Assembly: GCA_024280535.1 (NCBI GenBank)
Contig: JAJRPY010000048.1
Span: 1 to 5,419, forward strand
Length of the DNA stretch: 5,419 bases
Origin: Gammaproteobacteria bacterium
GTDB lineage: Bacteria; Pseudomonadota; Gammaproteobacteria; PS1; Pseudothioglobaceae
Direction of reading: 5' to 3'
Shown: one piece after another, positions 1 through 5,401 of the stretch
Layout of the letters: each line of letters opens with the position of its first letter
How positions within the stretch are numbered: the first letter of the stretch is position 1
The notes under the pieces: model-generated
The model's database searches: none
The model's input: only the letters and a program-made list of their open reading frames with translations
Told to the model about the DNA's origin: nothing
Made by a program: the position numbers and the translations under genes

Positions 1-2
1 AA

Positions 3-389
3 CAAGCCACTAATATGCCTTGCCCTAATCAATTGGTGGAATATGGCGGTTCTTATCAGCATATTGGATTATTTGAACGCTTAAGTGCTGATCAGCAAAG
101 ACCAGCCACTAAGTGCTATCCTGCAGGGCATGCAAGTGGTGGGTTTTCCTTGTTGTCGCTATTATTTTTATTGGTGGCAGTAATTTCTAGAAAAAAAATA
201 TTAGCCTTGGTGATGTTTTTAGGCTGGAGTATGGCAGGGTATAAGATGCTTATTGGTGATCATTTTTTAGGTCATGGCGTGGTAACTATGGTGCTTGCTT
301 GGCTAATCGTGCTGATAATTGCCGATAGTATCGAGAAAATTGGGCATAGATTTTTTAATAGAGACCTTTGCATAAATAGGGATGATTAG
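3..389 (+). CDS. PAP2-superfamily membrane phosphatase, C-terminal part (5' end outside window)
   Basis: This is the C-terminal part of an integral membrane phosphatase of the PAP2 superfamily, which removes phosphate from lipid or sugar-lipid substrates at the membrane. The frame is open from base 3, before the first ATG at 15. The text before that ATG looks like family sequence (a CPxxL...YGG stretch), so the gene starts outside the window. Counting from that Met, the PAP2 active-site motif PAGHA is at 36-40 (His39). The last motif is GDHFLGH at 81-87, where the usual final Asp is His, as I recall for the RGAHFLSH type subfamily. Three hydrophobic segments lie near 43-57, 61-80 and 88-105. 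The last nine residues before the stop (RDLCINRDD) are encoded by the inserted element at 361-551. Removing the insert gives the ending FFNKNIN, so the family part is intact and the enzyme is probably still active. The substrate is unknown. Confidence 0.8.
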   Translation, partial: QATNMPCPNQLVEYGGSYQHIGLFERLSADQQRPATKCYPAGHASGGFSLLSLLFLLVAVISRKKILALVMFLGWSMAGYKMLIGDHFLGHGVVTMVLAWLIVLIIADSIEKIGHRFFNRDLCINRDD

Positions 390-551
390 CAAAATTTAAT
401 TTTTAATCAATGGGTGATTTTCTTAAACCCAACCCTGGCAGGGTCAGCGCTACACAGCAATCCTCTGGGAGGGCTAAGGTAGGGTTTAAAAAATTGCCAA
501 GTGACTGAAAAGTGGATTTTTGATGATTATTCATATTTATGCAAAGGTCTC
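361..551. mobile_element. MITE-like element with perfect 18-bp terminal inverted repeats and TAATA target duplication
   Basis: The left end GAGACCTTTGCATAAATA (361-378) is the exact reverse complement of 534-551. Both ends are flanked by the direct repeat TAATA (356-360 and 552-556), read as the target-site duplication. The interior is only about 155 bp and has no credible transposase. It can fold: TTAAACCC (423-430) pairs with 482-489, and smaller hairpins lie at 432-444 and 462-472. This is the build of a non-autonomous miniature element that would be moved by a transposase encoded elsewhere. The ends loosely recall some IS5-family ends, but I cannot assign a family, and a 5-bp duplication is not decisive. 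Deleting the element plus one TAATA restores a continuous reading frame and stop for the upstream PAP2 gene. The insertion point lies 18 bp left of the rplM -35 candidate, leaving that promoter intact. Confidence 0.88.
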
Positions 552-574
552 TAATAAGAATATCAATTAATAAA

Positions 575-604
575 CTAACACTCAGCAATAAAAGTGATTA
601 TAAT
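575..604 (+). promoter_or_regulatory. Promoter of rplM-rpsI
   Basis: A perfect -10 hexamer TATAAT is at 599-604, with a -35 candidate CTAACA (575-580, 4 of 6 matching TTGACA) at an 18-bp spacing. Transcription would start near 611, giving a leader of about 30 nt before the rplM ATG at 641. The whole promoter lies to the right of the MITE target duplication, so it belongs to the host sequence and not to the element. Confidence 0.65.
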
Positions 605-640
605 AGTCCGATTATTCAGATTGAAGATAGACGAGTTATT

Positions 641-1069
641 ATGAAGACATTTAGCGCTAAAGCACATGAAGTAAAAAGAGATTGGTTCCTAGTGGATGCC
701 AATGGTAAGACCTTAGGCCGTTTGGCCACTGAAATCGCATCTCGCCTTCGTGGCAAGCATAAGCCAGAATATACGCCGCATACAGACACAGGCGATTATA
801 TGGTGATTATCAATGCAGAAAAGGTTAAGGTCACTGGTAAGAAATTTGATGACAAGATGTATTATCATCATACAGGTTATGTAGGTAATTTAAAATCCAT
901 CGCTTTTAAAGATTTACAAGCCAAAAAACCAGAAGAAATTATCAACAAGGCCGTTAGAGGTATGCTACCAAAAGGCCCTTTAGGCAGAGATATGTTTAGA
1001 AAGATGAAAGTATTTGCAGGTTCTGAGCATTCACATGCCGCACAACAACCGCAAGTTTTAGATATTTAA
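641..1069 (+). CDS. rplM: Large ribosomal subunit protein L13 (uL13)
   Basis: L13 is an early-assembling protein of the 50S subunit that binds 23S rRNA. The 142-residue product matches the E. coli protein in length and along its whole course: MKTFSAK at the start, [13 protein letters not shown] near 18-30, [14 protein letters not shown] near 40-53, YYHHTGY, the block [10 protein letters not shown], and the ending [11 protein letters not shown]. The frame is open further upstream to an ATG at 539. I chose the ATG at 641 because the family starts with MKTF and because the promoter at 575-604 and part of the MITE lie inside the longer version. The ribosome binding site is weak (a purine-rich GACGAG about 7 bases upstream). 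rpsI follows after 13 bases. In E. coli L13 represses this operon through the mRNA leader; nothing visible here proves or excludes that. Confidence 0.98.
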   Translation: MKTFSAKAHEVKRDWFLVDANGKTLGRLATEIASRLRGKHKPEYTPHTDTGDYMVIINAEKVKVTGKKFDDKMYYHHTGYVGNLKSIAFKDLQAKKPEEIINKAVRGMLPKGPLGRDMFRKMKVFAGSEHSHAAQQPQVLDI

Positions 1070-1082
1070 GGTAAGAATTATT

Positions 1083-1478
1083 ATGGCAAAAACAGAAATA
1101 TTTTACGCAACAGGCAGAAGAAAAACATCAGTGGCTCGTGTTTATATGAGCAAAGGCAAGGGTGTATTTACCGTTAATAAACGTCCAATGGATGAATATT
1201 TTGGTCGTGAGACTGCTTCAATGATTATTAACCAACCGTTAGATACTGTTGAAATGAGAGATAAATTCGATTTTAACATCATCGTTAAAGGCGGCGGCGA
1301 TACTGGTCAAGCAGGCGCCATTCGTTTGGGTGTAACACGCGCTTTGATGGAATACGATAACGACCTCAGGCCTGATTTACGCAAAGCCGGCTTCGTTACT
1401 CGTGATGCTAGAATTGTAGAGCGTAAGAAAGTGGGTCGTAAGAAGGCGCGTAAGAGCGAGCAGTTCTCAAAACGTTAA
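1083..1478 (+). CDS. rpsI: Small ribosomal subunit protein S9 (uS9)
   Basis: S9 belongs to the head of the 30S subunit, and its basic C-terminal tail reaches the P-site tRNA. The product is 131 residues, against 130 in E. coli. Family blocks are visible: [13 protein letters not shown] near 8-20, the turn GRET, the glycine-rich [16 protein letters not shown] near 68-83, [16 protein letters not shown], and the basic ending [16 protein letters not shown] with the conserved terminal Ser-Lys-Arg. The gene starts 13 bases after the rplM stop, with an AAGGTAAG stretch upstream as ribosome binding site. It is the last gene before the hairpin terminator at 1500-1526. The pairing rplM-rpsI is conserved across bacteria. 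I see nothing odd in the gene. Confidence 0.98.
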   Translation: MAKTEIFYATGRRKTSVARVYMSKGKGVFTVNKRPMDEYFGRETASMIINQPLDTVEMRDKFDFNIIVKGGGDTGQAGAIRLGVTRALMEYDNDLRPDLRKAGFVTRDARIVERKKVGRKKARKSEQFSKR

Positions 1479-1499
1479 TTTTCCTTGTCAACAGACAAC

Positions 1500-1526
1500 A
1501 AAAAACCCGCTACTAGCGGGTTTTTT
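1500..1526. terminator. Bidirectional Rho-independent terminator between convergent operons
   Basis: The stem CCCGCT-ACT-AGCGGG (1506-1520) is flanked by an A run on the left and six T on the right, so it gives a hairpin with a U tract on both strands. It ends rplM-rpsI on the plus strand. It lies directly after the last gene of the minus-strand operon, whose stop codon is at 1532-1534, and can end that transcript too. Confidence 0.93.
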
Positions 1527-1531
1527 ATGGC

Positions 1532-2269
1532 TTAAGATTTATCAATAAAATCGTATTTGGAGAGTTTGTTGTAAGTAATGATAGATTGTACGGTTTGAAT
1601 ATATTCATAGCCAATTTCAGCATAACTGCCCAAACCTTCAGCAAGGGCTATGCCAGTAATCGGCTGTTGCTGATCGCGCTTGTGTTTGCGAATTTTTCTA
1701 AGCGTTTCATAAGCGGTGTTTCTATTGATAGAGCGAATGTAATATTCAATGCTTTTTTCTAGGGATGAAAATTTCACCACTTCGTGCAGGGCTTTTTCCT
1801 CGCGTTTTAACGGCACCACGCCACAGCCTTTTGTAAAACACCAAAGACCAAAAAAGTTGTGATAATATTTGGCAAATCGCGACCTTCCCCAGTTGGATTC
1901 ATAAGCACCTTGAGCCAGAATGAGCGATGCTGGCACCACGTCAACGCGTATTAAAAGCGCCTCTAAATCGCCTTTGGTTACATTATAATACTTATAAATT
2001 TTCGACAGTTTTGATGCAGTGAGGGCGCCGGTTTTAAGCTTATGACGCAGTTGAATAATCTTGGTATTTTGTCGGTTAATTGCAGGTAATAAGTAATTAA
2101 AGAAGGCTTGTTTACGCGCGTTAATGTCGGTTATTTCTTCGAAGTTGGGTGTTCTTAGCGAATTTATCCATGATTCAAGTCCCCAAAATTCATTCGCTTG
2201 CACAGAAGAGGTGGTCAACAGGGCGCTTAGCACAAGGTATTTAAAGTTCAAAATTTTCACAAGAAGCAT
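1532..2269 (-). CDS. Bax-like peptidoglycan N-acetylglucosaminidase domain protein
   Basis: This 245-residue exported protein has a glucosaminidase domain (PF01832) of the Bax type, expected to cut the glycan strands of peptidoglycan in the periplasm. A signal peptide is visible: Lys5 and Lys10, a hydrophobic stretch to about residue 20, then SSVQA and a likely cut after Ala25. The domain core is DVVPASLILAQGAYESNWG at about 110-128, with Glu124 as the probable catalytic acid. It continues through SRFA, HNFFGLWC and the GCGVVP segment (Cys144 and Cys149 may pair), and ends with the SYAEIGYEYI block near 215-224. The ATG at 2269 lies inside the end of the phosphatase gene (29-bp overlap), with GAAG upstream as a weak ribosome binding site. 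A GTG three codons later is an alternative start. It is the last gene of the minus-strand operon. Whether it is a true hydrolase, or only resembles Bax, is not shown. Confidence 0.85.
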   Translation of the reverse strand: MLLVKILNFKYLVLSALLTTSSVQANEFWGLESWINSLRTPNFEEITDINARKQAFFNYLLPAINRQNTKIIQLRHKLKTGALTASKLSKIYKYYNVTKGDLEALLIRVDVVPASLILAQGAYESNWGRSRFAKYYHNFFGLWCFTKGCGVVPLKREEKALHEVVKFSSLEKSIEYYIRSINRNTAYETLRKIRKHKRDQQQPITGIALAEGLGSYAEIGYEYIQTVQSIITYNKLSKYDFIDKS

Positions 2270-2765
2270 TCATAACTTCTATTGTAAACATTTTTTCAAT
2301 GGGTAAATTGAGTAAATGAGATTTAATAACGCGAATAACGCCAGCGTGAGCGACAATAAGCAGACTATCAACATTGTGGGAAATAAGAGTATTAAAAGCA
2401 GCCAGTACGCGTTGTTGAAATTGATATAAATTTTCCGCATTGGGTGGCTGGTTGTCAATCGGATTTTGCTTAAATGCGGTGACTAAATTTTGCCCAATTG
2501 CTGCAACATTCAACCCTTGCCAATCGCCAAAACCCAATTCTTCAAAAGGATTAATAATCATTAATTGGGATTGTTGTTGGGTGCTAAGATATTGGGCAAA
2601 AGCCTGGCACCGAATTAAAGGCGAGCTGGCAATTAATGACCAAGATTGATGTTGTGTCGAGGCTAGCATTTGTTGCCAGCCTTTGTCCGTTAGCGGATGA
2701 TCTTGATTGCCACGATAAATTCTGCCGCCTTTAGATTCTCCGTGTCTTAATAGGCTGAGTTTCAT
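2241..2765 (-). CDS. Histidine phosphatase family protein (phosphoglycerate mutase/CobC-like)
   Basis: This is a cytoplasmic phosphatase of the histidine (RHG) branch, in which a histidine is phosphorylated during catalysis. The 174-residue product has RHGES at 7-11 (Arg7 and His8, the phosphate acceptor), a second arginine region SSPLIRC near 47-53, EELGFGDWQG at 75-84 with the probable acid Glu76, and VAHAGVIR at 138-145 with His140. The GFGDWQG form and the short length fit the alpha-ribazole phosphatase (CobC) group. No cobalamin genes are nearby, so I leave the symbol empty; other small-molecule phosphate esters are possible. Its ATG overlaps the gpsA stop by 4 bp (ATGA at 2762-2765), which suggests translational coupling, and its 3' end overlaps the glucosaminidase gene. 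Confidence 0.88.
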   Translation of the reverse strand: MKLSLLRHGESKGGRIYRGNQDHPLTDKGWQQMLASTQHQSWSLIASSPLIRCQAFAQYLSTQQQSQLMIINPFEELGFGDWQGLNVAAIGQNLVTAFKQNPIDNQPPNAENLYQFQQRVLAAFNTLISHNVDSLLIVAHAGVIRVIKSHLLNLPIEKMFTIEVMNASCENFEL

Positions 2766-3739
2766 TCATCAACCTGTTCGCGCGACATTAAGTGATTAAC
2801 CGCTTCAGTTGGGGTTACTTGTGCCTGAGTGACGTAATAAACTTGCTCGCAAATAGGCATTTCAATTTGTTGCTCTCTGGCAATGGATAAAATGAGATCT
2901 AGCGTATTTAGCCCTTCAACCGTGGCGCCGACATTGATTAGCGCACTTTCCACGCTATGATTATTGGCCAATTCTTTGCCAAAGCGCCTATTTCTGGATA
3001 AATCATCAGAACAGGTCAGCACCAAATCGCCCAATCCAGACAAACCCACGAAGGTTGATTTATCAGCATTGAGACTAACACCTAGGCGCGTCATTTCAGC
3101 TAAACCGCGCGTAATTAAGGCAGATTGTGTATTGATGCCATAGCCCAGCCCTGAGGCAATGCCCGCAGCAATGGCCAAAATATTTTTAATAGAGCCGCCA
3201 ATTTCCACGCCAATAATATCTTTATTGGTATAGGCTCGAAGTGTGTTGGTGTGGATTAGTTTTGCCCAATGATTTCGGGTGTTTTTGTCTTTAGAGGCAG
3301 CAACTAAGGCAGTGGGTTTTCCAGCAGCCACCTCAAAGGCAAAACTGGGCCCGGATAAAACACAGCCATGATAATGAGGCAAAATTTTCTCAAAACTTTG
3401 GTATAAAAAACAATGTGCATGGGTGTCAAAGCCTTTAGTTGCCCAAGCAATTTGATGAAATGCTTGCAATAAGGGCTTGAGGGTTGTTAATATTTGAGTG
3501 AAGGCATAACTCGGCGTGGCAATTAAAATATTATTGCATTGATGAAGGGTATCTAGCCCATAGACTATGTTGATATTATCTGTATAGGCAGCGGGTAGTG
3601 CGTGGTGCTGAGGTTTAAGGGTTTGAGCCTCTTGCTGGGTGTGAGTGTGTAGATAGATGTTATCAAAATTATCACTTAGCGCAATAGCCAAAGCACTACC
3701 CCAAGCGCCAGCACCTATAATACTAAGATTATTGCTCAT
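2762..3739 (-). CDS. gpsA: Glycerol-3-phosphate dehydrogenase [NAD(P)+]
   Basis: GpsA reduces dihydroxyacetone phosphate to sn-glycerol 3-phosphate in the cytoplasm, the backbone for phospholipids. The 325-residue product is of normal length. The N-terminal Rossmann fold shows GAGAWGSALA at 9-18 for the dinucleotide. ATKGF at 100-104 (Lys102), SGPSFAFEVA at 129-138, GSIKNILAIAAGIASGLGYG around 182-201 with the catalytic-type Lys185, TRGLAEM at 210-216, and FVGLSGLGDLVLTC followed by SRNRRFG at 248-254 are all family signatures. Its start directly follows the grxC stop (TAAATG) and its end overlaps the phosphatase start by 4 bp. In many proteobacteria secB stands between grxC and gpsA; here there is no room for it. 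Identification is firm. Confidence 0.97.
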   Translation of the reverse strand: MSNNLSIIGAGAWGSALAIALSDNFDNIYLHTHTQQEAQTLKPQHHALPAAYTDNINIVYGLDTLHQCNNILIATPSYAFTQILTTLKPLLQAFHQIAWATKGFDTHAHCFLYQSFEKILPHYHGCVLSGPSFAFEVAAGKPTALVAASKDKNTRNHWAKLIHTNTLRAYTNKDIIGVEIGGSIKNILAIAAGIASGLGYGINTQSALITRGLAEMTRLGVSLNADKSTFVGLSGLGDLVLTCSDDLSRNRRFGKELANNHSVESALINVGATVEGLNTLDLILSIAREQQIEMPICEQVYYVTQAQVTPTEAVNHLMSREQVDE

Positions 3740-3991
3740 TTATTGATTGAGAATTTCATCCAATTTGCCCGATTGATCAGCCATAGACAAATCATCAAAA
3801 CCCCCTATATGCACATCATTGATAAACACTTGAGGCACGGTGTTTCTGCCTGTTAGTTGCAGTAATTCTTCCCAATCATGCTGGCTGTTGACATAATGCT
3901 TTGTAATAGGAATGTTGCGTTGTTCTAGTAGTCGATAAGCACGTTGGCAAAAAGGGCAAGAATCACTACAGTAAATTTTATTTTTTTTCAT
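3740..3991 (-). CDS. grxC: Glutaredoxin 3
   Basis: This small thiol-disulfide oxidoreductase uses glutathione to reduce disulfides and glutathionylated proteins in the cytoplasm. The product is 83 residues, the same length as I recall for E. coli GrxC. It has the dithiol active site CPFC (Cys12 and Cys15), the TVP motif at 51-53 with the cis-proline that shapes the glutathione site, and GGFDDL at 63-68. The gene abuts gpsA with no gap. Upstream are 32 bp without coding sequence, the only loose joint of the operon. That gap holds a decayed MITE end (4005-4022), and between it and the ATG is CAGGTACC, which supplies an AGG ribosome binding site about 10 bases before the start. Confidence 0.96.
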   Translation of the reverse strand: MKKNKIYCSDSCPFCQRAYRLLEQRNIPITKHYVNSQHDWEELLQLTGRNTVPQVFINDVHIGGFDDLSMADQSGKLDEILNQ

Positions 3992-4004
3992 GTGTTAGGT
4001 ACCT

Positions 4005-4022
4005 GATTTATACAAAGGTCTT
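4005..4022. repeat. Decayed solo copy of the MITE terminal repeat
   Basis: This stretch matches the right end of the element at 534-551 at 15 of 18 positions, including ATTTAT, then A where the element has G, then CAAAGGTCT. No second end or target duplication is visible nearby. It lies in the 32-bp gap between the rhodanese stop and the grxC start, the only non-compact joint in the operon. It is either the remnant of an old insertion of the same family or an end-like site. Confidence 0.55.
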
Positions 4023-4023
4023 G

Positions 4024-4443
4024 TTAAGTTTTTATGGGCATTTTTGCACGCTTCCAAGCCTGAAAGCCCCCTTTTAAACTATATACTTTTCCGTATTCGT
4101 TGCGAGTTAATAATCCAGCAATATGGGCAGAACGTGAGCCACTGCGACAATAAACCAGAATAGATTTATGTTTGTCTAACTTGTTTAGTTGATTTTTAAC
4201 CGCACCCAATGGAATATGCAAATCGCCATCAATATGCCCAGCCTTTCTTTCCTTCTTTTCCCTAACATCTAGGATGATTAGGCTTTCATCATCCATTAAT
4301 GAGGTGGCAGCATTGACATCCACCTCCTCATATTTTTTTAATTTGTCGGTAATGATATTGCCAACCAATAAAACAATAAGCACCATCAAAGTGATGGTCG
4401 TAAATAGTTGCTCGTCGGCAAATAAAAAATCAATAATGTCCAT
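4024..4443 (-). CDS. Membrane-anchored rhodanese-like protein (YibN type)
   Basis: This is a single rhodanese domain behind one N-terminal membrane helix, 139 residues in all. The hydrophobic segment is about 13-32 (TTITLMVLIVLLVGNIIT region), followed by Lys-rich residues, which suggests a cytoplasmic domain. The domain has IILDVREKKE (57-66), GHIDGDLHIPLG (69-80) and the active loop CRSGSRS at 99-105, where Cys99 would carry the persulfide. It ends with SLKGGFQAWK. Family members transfer sulfur or act in thiol chemistry; the actual partner is unknown. Position next to grxC matches the conserved yibN-grxC pairing. It starts 2 bp after the trpG stop. I leave the symbol empty because E. coli yibN is itself poorly characterised. 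Confidence 0.9.
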   Translation of the reverse strand: MDIIDFLFADEQLFTTITLMVLIVLLVGNIITDKLKKYEEVDVNAATSLMDDESLIILDVREKKERKAGHIDGDLHIPLGAVKNQLNKLDKHKSILVYCRSGSRSAHIAGLLTRNEYGKVYSLKGGFQAWKRAKMPIKT

Positions 4444-4445
4444 AG

Positions 4446-5033
4446 TTATAGTGTTTTTCCTTGTAAAAAATTATTCAACATATCGTGACCTTGTTCAGTC
4501 AAAATAGATTCTGGGTGAAACTGCACGCCCTCCAGTGCAAATTCTTTGTGTCTAATGCCCATAATCTCATCTATCTCGCCTGAATTATTTTCAGTCCAAG
4601 CCGTTATTTTAAAGCAATTTGGTAGAGTGAGTTGCTCGGCTACGAGCGAATGATAGCGGGTTGCATTCAGCGGGTTTTTTAAGTCGCTAAACATAGCTTG
4701 ATTATTATGATGAACTGCAGATATTTTGCCATGCATAATGTTTTTGGCACCAACCACCTTGCCACCAAATGCTTGTACCATAGCCTGAAACCCTAGGCAA
4801 ACCCCCATTATGGGTATTTTTCCAGCAAAGTAATTAATAGCCTCAATAGAAATACCCGCTTCATTCGGAGTGCAAGGGCCAGGTGAAATAATCAAAAATT
4901 CAGGGTCAAGTTGCTCAATTTTTTGAATGCTAATTTCATCATTACGATAAACCTCAACCGTCTGCCCCAGTTCGCCAAAATATTGCACCAAGTTATAGGT
5001 AAATGAATCGTAATTGTCAATCATTAAAAGCAT
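4446..5033 (-). CDS. trpG: Anthranilate/aminodeoxychorismate synthase glutamine amidotransferase subunit
   Basis: This class I glutamine amidotransferase supplies ammonia to TrpE (anthranilate, tryptophan path) or PabB (aminodeoxychorismate, folate path). The 195-residue product shows [15 protein letters not shown] at 4-18, [11 protein letters not shown] at 50-60, the nucleophile loop GVCLGFQA with Cys79, RYHSLV at 126-131, and the catalytic FHPES with His173 and Glu175. The residue three after the nucleophile is Phe82, where GVCLGHQ is usual. No trpE, pabB or trpDC is beside it, so it may serve both synthases; pabA is an equally fair name. It heads the compact minus-strand gene block. A separate promoter is not clear: TAGACT with TATATA 16 bases downstream (about 5049-5076) is weak and sits almost on the start. 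The ribosome binding site is also weak. The start is fixed by the family N-terminus. Confidence 0.93.
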   Translation of the reverse strand: MLLMIDNYDSFTYNLVQYFGELGQTVEVYRNDEISIQKIEQLDPEFLIISPGPCTPNEAGISIEAINYFAGKIPIMGVCLGFQAMVQAFGGKVVGAKNIMHGKISAVHHNNQAMFSDLKNPLNATRYHSLVAEQLTLPNCFKITAWTENNSGEIDEIMGIRHKEFALEGVQFHPESILTEQGHDMLNNFLQGKTL

Positions 5034-5035
5034 AA

Positions 5036-5231
5036 TTAGGGTTTCTTTATATAGTCGGTTAGTTTGATGAGTCTAGTAAAATCAGCATGCATAGTTAAAT
5101 CTGGCGTTAAATGGTCGTTTTATTAATTGGGCAATTATAACTTGTATATTGACCTTGCTAACATATTTCATCTTTTCCCTTAAAACAGGGTGCAAATAAC
5201 CAGCATCAATTAGTAAAATGGTTTTCTTCAT
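5036..5231 (-). pseudogene. Probable remnant of a NYN-domain (PIN-like) nuclease gene
   Basis: On the minus strand an ATG at 5231 opens a 49-residue ORF ending with TGA at 5082-5084. It begins MKKTILLIDAGYLHPVL, like the first strand of NYN-domain proteins (IDGGYL/IDGANL, with the metal-binding Asp at 9). The domain normally needs well over 120 residues. A shifted frame carries [18 protein letters not shown] (5092 to 5036), ending 2 bp before the trpG ATG, and could be the original C-terminus after an internal deletion and frameshift. A complete upstream gene tightly joined to trpG would fit the spacing of the rest of the operon. The ORF follows the terminator at 5252-5281, with a weak AAAGAG about 9 bases before the ATG. 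The family call rests on about 15 residues. A genuine short protein is the main alternative. Confidence 0.42.
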
Positions 5232-5251
5232 TTTTTTTACTCTTTGAAATT

Positions 5252-5281
5252 AAAAAAAAGACCTCCAAAAAGGAGGCCTTT
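5252..5281 (-). terminator. Rho-independent terminator (minus strand) upstream of the NYN-like ORF
   Basis: Read on the minus strand, AAAGGCCTCC-TTTTT-GGAGGTCTTT forms a 10-bp stem with one G-U pair and a five-base loop, and the 3' side runs on into a total of eight T. On the plus strand the same site has an A-C mismatch and no T tract beyond the stem, so it works leftwards only. It ends the short transcript that starts near 5366. Readthrough would reach the NYN-like ORF, 21 bp on, and then trpG. Confidence 0.88.
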
Positions 5282-5355
5282 ATGCTTGCCCACAAGCTTC
5301 GGTCTTTTTATGCTTGCCCACAAGCTTTGGCCTTTGATGCTTGCCTACAAGCTTA
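5275..5355. repeat. Three tandem 26-28 bp palindromic repeats
   Basis: On the plus strand the units start at 5275, 5301 and 5329 and read GGYCTTT, one to three variable bases, then TGCTTGCCYACAAGCTT. The 19-bp cores are at 5281-5299, 5309-5327 and 5336-5354. The first two are identical, and the third differs at its first base and at one loop base (CCTA for CCCA). Each core contains the 5-bp inverted repeat GCTTG/CAAGC. The array is complete within the window. The outer GGCCTTT of the first unit forms one arm of the adjacent terminator. Confidence 0.9.
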
Positions 5356-5372
5356 ACGGTAATTAAGGTTAT

Positions 5373-5401
5373 ATTATACACGCAATGATTGAAACCAGAA
5401 A
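5373..5401 (-). promoter_or_regulatory. Promoter of the repeat-containing RNA
   Basis: On the minus strand a perfect -10 hexamer TATAAT is at 5378-5373. At 17-bp spacing the -35 position (5401-5396) reads TTTCTG, which is poor, so activity may rest on the -10 or on an activator. An A/T-rich stretch lies further upstream to the window edge. Transcription would start near 5366, about 11 bases before the first repeat core. Confidence 0.55.

Larger units (their letters stand above)
5252..5366 (-). ncRNA. Predicted short structured RNA with three tandem hairpins
   Basis: Between the promoter (-10 at 5373-5378) and the terminator (5252-5281) lies a transcript of about 115 nt with no convincing ORF. 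In RNA sense it consists of three repeats, each carrying the hairpin GCUUG-URGG-CAAGC, separated by A-rich linkers ending in RRCC, and then the terminator hairpin. The three loops are UAGG, UGGG and UGGG. A free-standing small RNA, an attenuator leader for the downstream genes, or an RNA antitoxin of type III toxin-antitoxin style are all possible. I do not recognise it as a known RNA family. The exposed loops lack the GGA motif expected of CsrA-sponge RNAs. Confidence 0.5.

Noticed and set aside
403..588. Minus-strand ORF of 61 codons across the MITE, as a transposase fragment
   Set aside because: It spans the element border into the rplM promoter region and shows no transposase motif. A miniature element is expected to be non-coding.
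539..640. N-terminal extension of L13 from the upstream ATG at 539
   Set aside because: It would begin inside the MITE terminal repeat and include the rplM promoter, while the family starts at MKTF (641).
5049..5076. Dedicated trpG promoter (TAGACT and TATATA)
   Set aside because: Both boxes are weak and the implied start would leave almost no leader, so it is mentioned only in the trpG entry.
5275..5355. CRISPR array
   Set aside because: The three units are tandem with 8-9 bp between the palindromic cores, far too short for spacers. The linkers are themselves conserved, and no cas gene is present.
5319..5362. Tandem repeats as a coding repeat on the minus strand (KLVGKH-like)
   Set aside because: The frame has no credible start or ribosome binding site and is cut by a stop at the third core. 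The hairpins, promoter and terminator explain the stretch better as RNA.
5252..5366. Trp leader peptide for attenuation of trpG
   Set aside because: The UGG triplets in two of the loops are not in an ORF with a usable start. Frames are broken by stops, and there is no run of Trp codons.
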